DNA of 64,000 nt, taken from the NCBI GenBank assembly GCA_903904515.1, contig CAIVCR010000078.1:1-64000 (forward strand), given 5' to 3'. The notes below the pieces were generated by a model, which searched no databases, was not told where the DNA came from, and worked only from the letters and a program-made list of their open reading frames with translations. A program made the position numbers and the translations under genes. Below, in pieces: positions 9,523-19,287 of this stretch. Each line of letters opens with the position of its first letter. Position 1 is the stretch's first letter. The stretch is from an uncultured Bacteroidia bacterium. Lineage in GTDB: Bacteria; Bacteroidota; Bacteroidia; Bacteroidales; Prolixibacteraceae.

Positions 9523-9891
9523 ATGCGATTAATAGGAAATGTCATCTGGCTGATTTGCGGGGGATTGTTAACCTGTCTGGGTTACCTCTGGGGAGGATTT
9601 TTACTGTGCTTAACAATTATCGGGATTCCATGGGGATTGCAGGCGATGAAGATAGGGATTGCACATCTTGCACCATTTGGAAGAAGTGTAGTCCCCTCAG
9701 GAGGATCCATTCCCCTGATCTCTTTTATTTTCAACCTGATCTGGATACTATTTGCCGGAATCTGGATTGCCCTGATTGAACTTGCATTTGGATTGTTGCT
9801 CTGCATTACCATTATCGGAATCCCCTTTGGATTGCAGCATTTTAAATTAATGCGGCTGGCTATTTATCCGTTTGGGTACGATTTAAGGTAG
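9523..9891 (+). CDS. yccF: YccF-domain inner-membrane protein
   Basis: Small membrane protein of 122 residues with two YccF repeats, each a hydrophobic stretch ending in the conserved TIIGIPWG or TIIGIPFG. The ATG at 9523 is preferred over upstream starts because YccF proteins begin MRxIGNxIW, as here. The function of YccF is not established. The gene converges on the histidine kinase at 9894, two bases away. Confidence 0.9.
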   Translation: MRLIGNVIWLICGGLLTCLGYLWGGFLLCLTIIGIPWGLQAMKIGIAHLAPFGRSVVPSGGSIPLISFIFNLIWILFAGIWIALIELAFGLLLCITIIGIPFGLQHFKLMRLAIYPFGYDLR

Positions 9892-9893
9892 AA

Positions 9894-12560
9894 TTACTCC
9901 TTAATATAGGATAATTCCACGGGTAGGATCAGGGAGAAAACAGAACCTTCTCCTGGTCGTGATTCCACCGTTAATTCACCATTAAGTATATTTGCTATCT
10001 TCTTCGAGATGGCCAATCCCACGCCAATCCCTCCGTATACCCTTGTATATGAATCATCAACCTGCGTGAAATAATCAAATATAATATCCTGTTTTTCTTT
10101 GGGAATCCCAATGCCGGTGTCTTTGATGTAATATTTTATTTTTGAATCATTTACAATACTGAAGCCAAATTCGATCGATCCGGAAACGGTGAATTTTACA
10201 GCATTCTTAAAAAGATTCGTAAGGATCTGATTGATCTTTCCGCGATCTGCAGTTAGGTAACTCGATAACCAGTTAACATCCGGCCTGAAGGATAAATTTA
10301 TTTGTGATTGTTTTGCCGAAACTCGCAGGATATGATCAAAGGAACCCTTGTTCTCCATATAATGGTCCATAATACTGAAAGTCTGATTACTGAGTTTGAT
10401 TTTAGAATGCTCCATAAGTGCAAGGTCAAAAACCCCCTCTATAATTGAAAGAAGATTCTGTCCGCTTGATTGAATACTGGATGCAAAATTGATGTTATCT
10501 TCCGCTGCAACTCCTGACATAATTAGCTCACTAAAGCCCAAAATATGGGTAAGTGGTGTTCGAAGTTCGTGATTCATCATTGCCAGAAAAGCCGATTTAA
10601 GGCGATTACTCTCCTCCGCATTCTCCTTCGCACTGATCAGATCATCCAACATCCTCTTCTTCTCGGTAATATCGGCCATGATCAGGATATAATTACTGAT
10701 AACCCCCTCACTGTTCATTAAAGAGGATATGGTAACATCCTCCCAATAAGAGCATCGATCTTTCTGACGGTTCAGATATTCGCCACGCCATATTTTTCCG
10801 CTCTTTAATGTCTCCCACATTAAGTCATACTCAGCATCAGGGATGTGTCCACGATTGAATATTCTTGGAGTTTTATGAATTACATCCTCAATGGTATATT
10901 GACTCATGGTTGTAAATGCATTGTTGACAAATTCAATCATCCCGTTTGCATCGGTGATGATGGTGGAGGCAGAATTTTGCTCTACAGTCTGGGATAAAAC
11001 TCTCAATTTATCTTCCGCTCTCTTCTGTTCCTTAATATCGGTCAAGGTTCCTCGGATACCAATTGTTCTGCCATCTTTTTTGATGACACAGACAGAGACA
11101 AGCACGGTGAAGGAAGTGCCATCTTTTCGAACTGCATTATACTGACTTGCAGTTTTTAAATCGCTAGATATAAGATTATTAAATCGTCCATGGGCTCTCA
11201 AACGCTCGCTTTCCAGAATAAATTCAAGCATGTTAAACCCGGAAATAGCTTCATCGTTGCTGTAGCCAAGCCAATTTAGTAAGGTCTCATTGGCAAAGGT
11301 AATTACTCCGGTGAGGTCCGATTCAAAAATGCCAACAGGAAGGGAGTTGGCAAGCTCCCGATATTTTTTTTCGCTGTTGATTAATTCCTGTTCAGCTGTT
11401 TTACGCTCAGTAATATCTCTGAAAATTCCAAAAGTCCCGGAAATATCGCCATGTTCATCGGTTTGAGGGGCAGCGGTAACCAACAAATGACGCAACTCTC
11501 CATTAAACGTTTTAATCTGCAGTTCATAACTGCTTTTTTCCAAATTAGCCCTTTTGGCTGATTGATCTATGATTCTGGTCAGGTGTTCTGGAACGATAAA
11601 ATCGAGTAAACTTCTTCCGACCAACGTTCCCCGAGGCACCTCAAACATCTGATCAGCGGCAGGGTTTGCAAACACGAATAGCTCATTCAAATCCACAGTC
11701 CCAACTCCTTCACCTTGATTATCAATCAACAGCCGATAATTCTCTTCACTTTTAAGCAGTGCATACTCCACCGTTTTTTGCTCCGTAATATCCTGAATAA
11801 CTCCAAATACGATTTTCAGTGCAGGATCGTACTCGGCAATTGAGTGAACATCAATAATTTCACCGCTATTCTGTCGTTTGATTTTAAATTCAAAATCGTA
11901 AGGTGTTCCCAAATTGACTAAATCTGAGAGTCCGTTATCCAGTAATTCCCGGTATTCGGGTAAGGGAATTAATTTAATCTCGTCATGTTTCCATTGATCA
12001 CCAGTGATGCCATAAAGTATTTGAGCTCCGGCTGAGGCCGAAATCGTTCCTGTCCGGAGGTCAAACTCCCAGTTCCCCGATTTTGAAACCAGGGCAGCCT
12101 TGGATAAACGCTCATTACTTTTGACTAATAGCAACTCTGTCAAATTTCTTTGAGCTTTTAATTCTTCAGATTTTTCCTTCTTAATTTTTACCCGCTTCAA
12201 TTCACGCAATATGGCGGGAACTATACGGCTAATCTGATCTTTGGTCACATAGTCAGAAGCACCGTTATCCATAAAAAAAGCCGCATTTTCAGCAGAAAAG
12301 TCATTTGCTAAGACAAAAAGTGGAAGTTCAAGCCCCGCTTCACGTATCGCTGACAAAGCAAAGGAGGCCTTCAGTTTTGGAATGCTATTGTTAACCAGAA
12401 TAATATCCCACGATTTTTCAAACAATGCTTTTTGAAGTTGTTCCCGCCTATCAATAAGGGTATAATCAATGGTAAATCCGGCAAACTCAAGGATCTGAAC
12501 AATCAGTTTGGCATCAGTTAATGAATTCTCCAGAAATAAAAGGTTCAGGCTATTTTCCAT
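9894..12560 (-). CDS. receiver / multi-PAS sensor histidine kinase
   Basis: Cytoplasmic-looking sensor kinase of 888 residues with no membrane segment. Order: receiver-like domain (1-125), four PAS/PAC domains (about 145-640, each ending in a DITE(Q/R)K-type motif), HisKA with the phosphorylated His664 (MMNHELRTPLTH), and an HATPase with N box KINQILTNLFKNAVKFT, G1 DTGIGIP and G2 GGIGVGLAI. The receiver is degenerate: the phospho-acceptor position is Asn57 (DIILVN) and the conserved Thr/Ser is Ala, while the lysine (VTK) remains, so it probably does not take phosphate. No response regulator is adjacent. It follows the PAS protein by 40 bases and may share its transcript. Confidence 0.92.
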   Translation of the reverse strand: MENSLNLLFLENSLTDAKLIVQILEFAGFTIDYTLIDRREQLQKALFEKSWDIILVNNSIPKLKASFALSAIREAGLELPLFVLANDFSAENAAFFMDNGASDYVTKDQISRIVPAILRELKRVKIKKEKSEELKAQRNLTELLLVKSNERLSKAALVSKSGNWEFDLRTGTISASAGAQILYGITGDQWKHDEIKLIPLPEYRELLDNGLSDLVNLGTPYDFEFKIKRQNSGEIIDVHSIAEYDPALKIVFGVIQDITEQKTVEYALLKSEENYRLLIDNQGEGVGTVDLNELFVFANPAADQMFEVPRGTLVGRSLLDFIVPEHLTRIIDQSAKRANLEKSSYELQIKTFNGELRHLLVTAAPQTDEHGDISGTFGIFRDITERKTAEQELINSEKKYRELANSLPVGIFESDLTGVITFANETLLNWLGYSNDEAISGFNMLEFILESERLRAHGRFNNLISSDLKTASQYNAVRKDGTSFTVLVSVCVIKKDGRTIGIRGTLTDIKEQKRAEDKLRVLSQTVEQNSASTIITDANGMIEFVNNAFTTMSQYTIEDVIHKTPRIFNRGHIPDAEYDLMWETLKSGKIWRGEYLNRQKDRCSYWEDVTISSLMNSEGVISNYILIMADITEKKRMLDDLISAKENAEESNRLKSAFLAMMNHELRTPLTHILGFSELIMSGVAAEDNINFASSIQSSGQNLLSIIEGVFDLALMEHSKIKLSNQTFSIMDHYMENKGSFDHILRVSAKQSQINLSFRPDVNWLSSYLTADRGKINQILTNLFKNAVKFTVSGSIEFGFSIVNDSKIKYYIKDTGIGIPKEKQDIIFDYFTQVDDSYTRVYGGIGVGLAISKKIANILNGELTVESRPGEGSVFSLILPVELSYIKE

Positions 12561-12599
12561 TCATGCAATATAAACAGGATGATCAGGTGAACTTAAAAC

Positions 12600-14051
12600 T
12601 TAATATTTAGGCTCTTCTCCCAATCTGCCAAGCAACATATTAATTTCACTTTTCAGGGTAATCATTTTGCGTTCACGGGTAACGGCAAGCTCATAATAAA
12701 TTTCCATCTCATGCAGCTTTTGCTTCAAGGCATTTTCTATCCTTTTCCGCTCCGTAATATCTCTGAAAAAAGATTGAAAAGTGCCATCAGGCATCATTTT
12801 TGAGTTCATATCAACAATAATCTTTCTCCCGTCCTTGCAGAGAACTTCCCGCTCAGTAACAGCAGGTTCACCCTCGCGGAGCTGCTTGTATTTAAGCGGT
12901 TGATTTCTTAAAGTGTCTTCAGAAAAAAGATCCTTCATATTCATGGTTAACAGCTCTTCCCTGGAAAAACCGGTAAGTTCAACGGCATGTGAATTAACCA
13001 GGATGAAATCTCCATTCTCATTCCCATGAAAAAAAGCATCTGACGCCAATTCAAGTAACATCCTGTATTTTTCCTCACTGATTCGGATCGCCTCTTCCAC
13101 CAGTTTTTGTTCGGTAATGTCGACCAGGGTCCCTTTGATGTTTTTTGGAATCGCATGATCAGCCAACTCAATATGACCAATGGCATGAATCCATCGTTCT
13201 TCGAGATCATCCTGCCGGATAATCTTGTATTCCATATCAAACCGACTCTGCTTTGCTGCTGATTCATAAAAGTAGTCTCGCAATAGTTGACGCCAATCGG
13301 GATGGACAATTGAAATCCAAACCGCAAGTGTTTTATCACAATGAACATTTAGCCCCAAAATCAGATAAAGTACTTCTGAACCTATCCACGTACCTTTTTC
13401 AATGTCAATTGAAAAACTTCCAAGCCGGCCAATCATCTGAGTTTCCTTCAGGAAACGCTCATTCTCAATAACGGCCATCTCGGCAAGTTTCCGCTCCGTA
13501 ATATTAATCGCAGATACCAAACAAAGTTCTCTGTTTTCTGAAAGTGTCCCGATCAATTGTACAAAAATAGGGTCTGCATCCTTGCTGACAAATTCTACTT
13601 CGCAAAACTCCTTGTTTTCATATTTAAAGATATTATGGAGAAAATTATTAAAATAGGATCTTGTGTCTTCGGAAATAAAAAAGCCAAGTCTGCTGTTTTT
13701 CAATAAGGATCGTTCCTTGCCTACCATTTGAGAGGCGCACAGGTTTAACTGAACAATATCACCATCTGCGGTGAGGGTAAAGTATCCTGATGGTGCAAAG
13801 TCGTACAAATCCGTAAACCGTCTTCTGGAAACCTCAGACTCATCTTTTGCCCGGGTCAGCTCTTCATTCTGCATTTCCAGCTCAATCTGGTGAACCTGAA
13901 GTTCATGAATCAGCTGATGCATATCTGGATTTGAATTGAGATGTTCAGAGGCAGAAAATTTTTGGGCCAACTCTTCCTCTGCCTTTTGGCGAAGTTTTAA
14001 TGCCTCAGCCTTCGTATCGTTTTTCATCTTCCGACAATTTTTATTAATCAT
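12600..14051 (-). CDS. PAS-domain protein without kinase domain
   Basis: A 483-residue sensor-like protein: N-terminal coiled coil (about 10-80, rich in E, L and K), three PAS/PAC domains (about 85-190, 205-320 and 330-440, each closing with an ITE(Q/R)K motif), and a short helical tail ending RERKMITLKSEINMLLGRLG. No HisKA, HATPase, GGDEF or EAL domain follows; the stop comes directly after the tail. It may modulate the kinase encoded just downstream, or be the stable N-terminal half of a once longer kinase. The start at 14051 is uncertain; the in-frame ATG at 14027 (MKNDTKAE) is as likely. Confidence 0.85.
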   Translation of the reverse strand: MINKNCRKMKNDTKAEALKLRQKAEEELAQKFSASEHLNSNPDMHQLIHELQVHQIELEMQNEELTRAKDESEVSRRRFTDLYDFAPSGYFTLTADGDIVQLNLCASQMVGKERSLLKNSRLGFFISEDTRSYFNNFLHNIFKYENKEFCEVEFVSKDADPIFVQLIGTLSENRELCLVSAINITERKLAEMAVIENERFLKETQMIGRLGSFSIDIEKGTWIGSEVLYLILGLNVHCDKTLAVWISIVHPDWRQLLRDYFYESAAKQSRFDMEYKIIRQDDLEERWIHAIGHIELADHAIPKNIKGTLVDITEQKLVEEAIRISEEKYRMLLELASDAFFHGNENGDFILVNSHAVELTGFSREELLTMNMKDLFSEDTLRNQPLKYKQLREGEPAVTEREVLCKDGRKIIVDMNSKMMPDGTFQSFFRDITERKRIENALKQKLHEMEIYYELAVTRERKMITLKSEINMLLGRLGEEPKY

Positions 14052-14333
14052 TTTGGATTTTCACCGTAAAATAAGAAGAATACCCAATCAATTGGATTTT
14101 ATGATAAATTGTTACCGCTTCCGGGGAATAAAATCTTTAGCAAAAAACCTGTTAATTAACTGACATGATAATTTGCTAATTTAAAGAAAAAATCAATGTT
14201 TTAGGATGGTATATGATAATTTTTTATGCGGAATTGAATGCATATTAATTCAATCAGGAATATTATTCCGGATAATCGCGGATAAATGGATGATTACCGC
14301 ACTCTCGCTTAAATAGAATGCATTAGGATTTAA

Positions 14334-14864
14334 CTATTCACAAACCGCAGGTACGTTAAAACGAAAGGTACTTCCGGCACCCTCTTCACTTTCAACCCAT
14401 AATCCCCCGCCATTTTTTTCGATAAAATCCTTACAAATAATTAATCCCAGACCGCTGGTCGATTCTCCTTCTGTCCCATTTCTACCGGTATTGGCATCTA
14501 GCCGGAATAAATTATCAATCAGATATTTACTCATCCCAATTTCTGAATCACGGATTTCAATTTCAATATTTTCAGCAGAAACAGATTTCGCGGTAATAAC
14601 GACATTTCCACCCCTTGAGGTAAACCTGATGGCGTTGTTTACTAAATTTCGCAATACTGTATCCAGCATATTGACATCAGCATATACCTCAAGACTTTCA
14701 GGCAGATCAAACTCAACGGTAATTCCTTTCTTTTGCGCAATATCAATAGTGGAGACCAGGCATTGCCAGATATTTGGACAAAGTGGAAATACGTTCGGAT
14801 TAAACGTCACTATTCCCCGTTACATCTTCGACCATTCCAGGAGGTTGCCAATTAAGCCATTTCG
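14334..14864 (-). pseudogene. histidine kinase remnant (HATPase half)
   Basis: The frame 14334-14810 encodes the ATP-binding domain of a sensor kinase (N box MLDTVLRNLVNNAIRFT, G2 STSGLGLIICKDF, ending GSTFRFNVP). Upstream, the same frame keeps the HisKA-HATPase linker LIGNLLEWSKM-stop-RGIVTFNP, where a TAA (14820-14822) replaces the glutamine usual at this site (CAA). A further in-frame stop lies at 14865-14867. The phosphorylated histidine and any sensor domain are absent. The G1 box reads DSEIGM instead of DxGxGM. All this points to a decayed gene rather than a working small ATPase. Confidence 0.8.
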
Positions 14865-15000
14865 TTAAAGAACTTTAAAAGATAACCAAAGCTTATGTAT
14901 TGCAACAAATTTGAACAATTTGAATGGCCGGAACTACCAAAACATATTTAATTTTACGCAGCATATTAAAATTAACACATCGAATTTTAAACTCATATTC

Positions 15001-16242
15001 ATGGAAGCAGATATAATTACAATTGGCGATGAGATTCTGATAGGCCAGATTGTAGATACCAATTCAGCCTGGATGGCTCAGCAGCTTAACAATGAAGGGA
15101 TAAATATCAGGCAGATCACCAGCATTTCGGATCAGCCTGAACATATCATAGCAACATTGGATGAGTCGCGAAAGCATGCCGCCATTGTTCTGGTCACGGG
15201 GGGTCTGGGACCGACACGGGATGACAGGACAAAATCGGCCATGTGCACCTTTTTTGGCACCAAATTAATTGAAAATGCCTCCGTACTGGATCATGTATAT
15301 TCGTTGCTGGCTCCCCGTGGAATTCCGATGAACTCACTTAACCGTGATCAGGCGCTTGTCCCCGCATCAGCTACTGTTCTTCATAATAAACTGGGCACTG
15401 CTCCGGGACTCTGGTTTGAGCACGAGGAGACGATTTTTGTTTTTATGCCGGGTGTTCCCTTTGAAATGAAATACCTCATGGAATTTGAGGTTATTCCCAG
15501 GATTAAAAACATGTTCAATACCTTAACAATTATTCACCGGACTATTTTAACCCAAGGGCTAGGCGAATCAACCCTTGCTGAAAAAATATCCAGCTGGGAG
15601 GACAGTTTGCCTGAAACGATTAGCCTTGCTTACCTGCCAAGCCCGCATCATGTTCGGCTAAGGCTATCGGCCAGGGGAGAAAACAAGAATTTTCTGGTTA
15701 AAATATTGGATCAAAAAATCGAGGAGCTTGCGGAGATTATCCCGGATTATATTTTTGGCTATGAGGATGATACGATGGCAGGAAATATCGGAAAAATATT
15801 ACTTGAACGGGAAGAAACCCTTGGTGTGGCCGAAAGTTGCACCGGAGGAAATATTGCCCACGCCATCACCTTAAACCCCGGAAGTTCTGCTTATTTTAAA
15901 GGTGGCATAGTCGCTTATTCCAACGAATTAAAAACTAACGTATTGGGAGTCGACCGAAATCTAATCTCCGACAGGGGGGCAGTAAGTCGTGAAGTAGTCG
16001 AGGAAATGGCCATTGGTGCCCGTCGCATTCTGAATACCGACTATTCCATTGCAACATCCGGAATTGCCGGACCCGATGGCGGAACACCTGACAAGCCCGT
16101 TGGAACTGTCTGGATTGCAGTGGCCGGTCCGGAATTTGTAATATCGAAGTTATACAATTTCGCAAATCATCGTGAACGAAATATTATCCGTGCGAGCCAG
16201 ACTGCTCTAAATATGCTCAGGCTCCAATTGCTTAAAAAATAA
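15001..16242 (+). CDS. cinA: CinA-like nicotinamide-nucleotide amidase
   Basis: Two-domain protein of 413 residues. The N-terminal MoaB-like domain (about 1-170: ADIITIGDEILIGQIVDTNS, VTGGLGPTRDD) carries ADP-ribose pyrophosphatase activity in characterised CinA proteins. The C-terminal domain (about 255-413: AESCTGGNIAH, TSGIAGPDGGTPDKPVGTVW) is the nicotinamide mononucleotide deamidase that recycles pyridine nucleotides. The ATG at 15001 fits the family start; upstream in-frame codons add 30 unrelated residues. An AsmA-type gene follows after 12 bases. Confidence 0.94.
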   Translation: MEADIITIGDEILIGQIVDTNSAWMAQQLNNEGINIRQITSISDQPEHIIATLDESRKHAAIVLVTGGLGPTRDDRTKSAMCTFFGTKLIENASVLDHVYSLLAPRGIPMNSLNRDQALVPASATVLHNKLGTAPGLWFEHEETIFVFMPGVPFEMKYLMEFEVIPRIKNMFNTLTIIHRTILTQGLGESTLAEKISSWEDSLPETISLAYLPSPHHVRLRLSARGENKNFLVKILDQKIEELAEIIPDYIFGYEDDTMAGNIGKILLEREETLGVAESCTGGNIAHAITLNPGSSAYFKGGIVAYSNELKTNVLGVDRNLISDRGAVSREVVEEMAIGARRILNTDYSIATSGIAGPDGGTPDKPVGTVWIAVAGPEFVISKLYNFANHRERNIIRASQTALNMLRLQLLKK

Positions 16243-16254
16243 AAAACTAAAAAG

Positions 16255-18717
16255 ATGAAAAAAGGATTTATTATTGGAGGAATAGCCATAGGATTACTCA
16301 TTATCCTGATGATATCAATTCCATTCCTGTTTAAAAATAAAATTTCGCAAAAGGTAAAGTTGGCTGCTAACAACGCGATTAATGCAAAACTTGATTTTGA
16401 AACTGTTGATTTGTCGCTTTTTCGCAGCTTTCCGCAACTGAATATTGCGCTCAAAAAACTCTCTGTAACGGGAATTAATGATTTCGATAAAACTCCTCTG
16501 CTTTCGGTTGGGGTGCTCTCTACCTCGGTAAATCTTTCAAGTTTATGGAGCAGCGACGGGTTAACGATCTCCTCAATCGCGCTTCAGAATCCATCGATCA
16601 ACCTGGTAATCAATAAAGCTGGCAAATCGAACTGGGATATCTCGAAATCCAGTACCGGAAACACATCGACGGCCACCGCAGACAAAACCGGCAATACCCT
16701 TAACCTTGATAAAATTGAGTTGAATAATGGCATATTTTCTTTCCAGGATGAATCAGCCCCGATGTTATTTTCATTTCGGAATGGAAACTTTATGATTGCA
16801 GGTGCCATGAAAGGAGCCAACAGCAAGCTCCAGATTGATGGATCAGCTGATAGTCTCGACTTTGAGTACAACGGTTCTCAGTATATTTCGAATATGAAGG
16901 TAGGTCTGAAAGGGGGACTACAATCCGATTTTGATAAGATGTCATTTACATTTCTGAAGAATGAATTATTGATCAACAAATTACCAATTGAAATGCAGGG
17001 AACATTTGTTCTGGGTGATAAGGAGGATAATTTCGACATAATCTATAAGTCTACGGCCTCATCATTGGGTGATTTGCTTGGATTCATTCCGGGTAAATAT
17101 CAAAAAAACCTCAAGGGTGTAGAAACCAAAGGAGATCTGGGATTTGGAGGATTTGTCAAAGGGATCTATTCACCCACGACCCTTCCCGGTTTCGGAATCG
17201 ATCTGAAGATTTCGGGAGGGGGTCTGAAATATCCAAACCTACCAAAAGAGATTGAGAAAATTGATATTCAGGCCAATGTCTCCAAACCACAAGGGGTATT
17301 GGATCTCACAGTAATTAATATCGGGAAATTTGATGCCACCCTGGCAGGTAATCCGCTCACCGCATCATTATTTGTTGCAACTCCAGTCAGCGATCCGCAA
17401 TTAAAAGGAGATTTGAAAGGACGCATTGACTTTTCCTCTTTAAAACAGGCTATACCAATGGATTCAATTGATATTGCTGGCATTATGGATGCATCGGTAA
17501 ATTTTAACGGTCAATACTCATCCATTGAAAAGGGTCAGTACGAAAATTTTAAAACCGATGGGAAGATCTCGCTGCAAAATTTCATGTTCAACACAAAAAA
17601 ACTGCCCCAAAAACTGGAGATCAAATCAGCGAGTATCGGACTTAATCCAAAATCAATTTCATTGACAAACCTCCTGGGAAATATCGGTGAAAGCGATTTT
17701 AATGCCAATGGTTCCATATCCAATTATTGGGCTTACATTCTGAAAGATGGTGTTTTAGGCGGAACGATTTCCTTGAATTCCAACTATCTAAATTTCAATC
17801 AGTTAATTTCAGACTCATCTCCAAAAGATTCGGTAGCAGCAGTGGGTGGAAAACCTTCTGAAATTCCTGAAAACCTGAATATTACGCTGCAGTCATCCGT
17901 AAACAGGGCACTTTACGACAGAATAAACATAACAGGAATCACAGGAAAAGTGACCATCAAAGAGCGGAAGGTAATCCTGGATGGGCTGAATATGAACATG
18001 CTCAGTGGAAAGGTTCTGGTCTCAGGAACTTATGCTACACCCAAGGGGGTAGTACCCGATTTTGATTTTAAAATGGATATCAAAGATTTCGATCTCCCCA
18101 CAGCTTATCAATCATCAGGAACGATTCGTCACTTTATCCCGATTGCAAGTCAGAGTACAGGCGCATTTAATTCAGGAATTTCACTGACCGGAAAGATTGG
18201 TCCGGGGAATAGTCCGATATTTTCAACATTAAATGGCGGTGGCGTCTTAACGGCTAAAAATATTGAGCTAATTGGTGCCGGTTTGTTTGCTGATATTGGC
18301 AAATATTTCAGAAAGGATCTGTTTAGAAAAGTAAAAGTCAATGATTTCGTGACCAATTTTAAATTAGCGGATGGGGGTTTGGCCATATCCCCCTTTAATA
18401 CCAAAGTAGCAGGGCAGGATGTCACCATATCGGGGAAACAAACCGCTTCGCTGAACATGGACTATCGAATTGATTTCAAGGTAAATAAGGAAGACCTAAG
18501 TGAGGAGGTTAACTCTTACATCGGTTTTGTGCCGGGAGCGGAAAACATTGCCAAGTACCCGATTGGAATCAATATCAGCGGCTCTTTCGACAAACCCGAC
18601 ATAAAAGTTGATCTATCCGAGGCTAAAAACCTTGTGGAGAAGGAATTTAAAAAGAAAGCCGGATCTGCTATTCAGGATGCCATTAAGAAATTCGGATTGG
18701 ATAAGCTGTTTAAATAA
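16255..18717 (+). CDS. AsmA-family envelope protein
   Basis: An 820-residue protein anchored by one N-terminal membrane helix (residues 4-24) with a long periplasmic repeat-rich beta structure. It carries an AsmA-type N-terminus (KISQKVKLAANNAINAKLDFE, FPQLNIALKKLSVTGI) and an AsmA C-terminal region near 640-800. Members of the AsmA/TamB clan form hydrophobic grooves that carry phospholipids between the inner and outer membranes; a role in outer-membrane upkeep is inferred. It lies 12 bases after cinA and probably shares its transcript. Confidence 0.88.
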   Translation: MKKGFIIGGIAIGLLIILMISIPFLFKNKISQKVKLAANNAINAKLDFETVDLSLFRSFPQLNIALKKLSVTGINDFDKTPLLSVGVLSTSVNLSSLWSSDGLTISSIALQNPSINLVINKAGKSNWDISKSSTGNTSTATADKTGNTLNLDKIELNNGIFSFQDESAPMLFSFRNGNFMIAGAMKGANSKLQIDGSADSLDFEYNGSQYISNMKVGLKGGLQSDFDKMSFTFLKNELLINKLPIEMQGTFVLGDKEDNFDIIYKSTASSLGDLLGFIPGKYQKNLKGVETKGDLGFGGFVKGIYSPTTLPGFGIDLKISGGGLKYPNLPKEIEKIDIQANVSKPQGVLDLTVINIGKFDATLAGNPLTASLFVATPVSDPQLKGDLKGRIDFSSLKQAIPMDSIDIAGIMDASVNFNGQYSSIEKGQYENFKTDGKISLQNFMFNTKKLPQKLEIKSASIGLNPKSISLTNLLGNIGESDFNANGSISNYWAYILKDGVLGGTISLNSNYLNFNQLISDSSPKDSVAAVGGKPSEIPENLNITLQSSVNRALYDRINITGITGKVTIKERKVILDGLNMNMLSGKVLVSGTYATPKGVVPDFDFKMDIKDFDLPTAYQSSGTIRHFIPIASQSTGAFNSGISLTGKIGPGNSPIFSTLNGGGVLTAKNIELIGAGLFADIGKYFRKDLFRKVKVNDFVTNFKLADGGLAISPFNTKVAGQDVTISGKQTASLNMDYRIDFKVNKEDLSEEVNSYIGFVPGAENIAKYPIGINISGSFDKPDIKVDLSEAKNLVEKEFKKKAGSAIQDAIKKFGLDKLFK

Positions 18718-18740
18718 AATATGATTTTTCTTGCTGCTGT

Positions 18741-19220
18741 TTTTACCACAAAGGCCACCACGATTAACACACAAAGAACACATCATATACTAAGAATAGA
18801 TGACAGAAAATGAGCTTGCTAAGATAGTTTTTGAGTTAGGGCTTAAAATCCATAAAGCACTTGGCCCGGGTTTATTGGAGAGTAGTTACGAAGAGTGTTT
18901 ATTTTATGAAATTCATAAATATGGTCTCTATGTTGAAAAACAAAAGTCATTACCGCTTATTTATGAAGAGGTTAAATTACAGATCGGTTATAGAATCGAT
19001 CTAATTCTGGAAAATAAATTAATAATTGAAGTTAAAGCGGTGGATGCCCTTAATGATATACATTTCGCACAAATATTAACATACCTCAAGTTGTCTCACT
19101 GTAAATTAGGATTATTGATAAACTTCAACACTTTACTTTTTAAAGATGGAGTAAAAAGAGTTATCAATGGATCTTTGTGAACCCTTGTAAAAAAACCTTG
19201 TGAACTTTGTGGTTAATTTT
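18741..19220. repeat. GxxExxY gene bounded by short inverted repeats
   Basis: ACCACAAAG at 18745-18753 has an inverted partner CTTTGTGGT at 19205-19213, framing the GxxExxY gene in a unit of about 480 bases. The left end continues with AACACACAAAGAACACATC and the right end with ACCTTGTGAACTTTGTGG, both made of CACAAAG-like words. A palindrome at 51438-51523 uses the similar word CGCAAAGAACGC. No target-site duplication is obvious. Whether the unit moves is inference. Confidence 0.45.
18800..19180 (+). CDS. GxxExxY protein (PD-(D/E)XK-like fold)
   Basis: A 126-residue protein with the family hallmark GLLESSYEECL (residues 26-36) and a nuclease-like core YRIDLILENKLIIEVKAV (about 67-84), whose D, E and K fit the PD-(D/E)XK pattern. 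The family is common in environmental genomes and its biological role is not established. It sits between the AsmA gene and an esterase gene, in the same direction but flanked by CACAAAG-type inverted repeats, and seems functionally unrelated to its neighbours. Confidence 0.9.
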   Translation: MTENELAKIVFELGLKIHKALGPGLLESSYEECLFYEIHKYGLYVEKQKSLPLIYEEVKLQIGYRIDLILENKLIIEVKAVDALNDIHFAQILTYLKLSHCKLGLLINFNTLLFKDGVKRVINGSL

Positions 19221-19287
19221 TAAATTACTTTGATTTTACATTTTAAGTCCTGTTCAACAAAATTTCAAAACCAAACAATCTAAAGAA

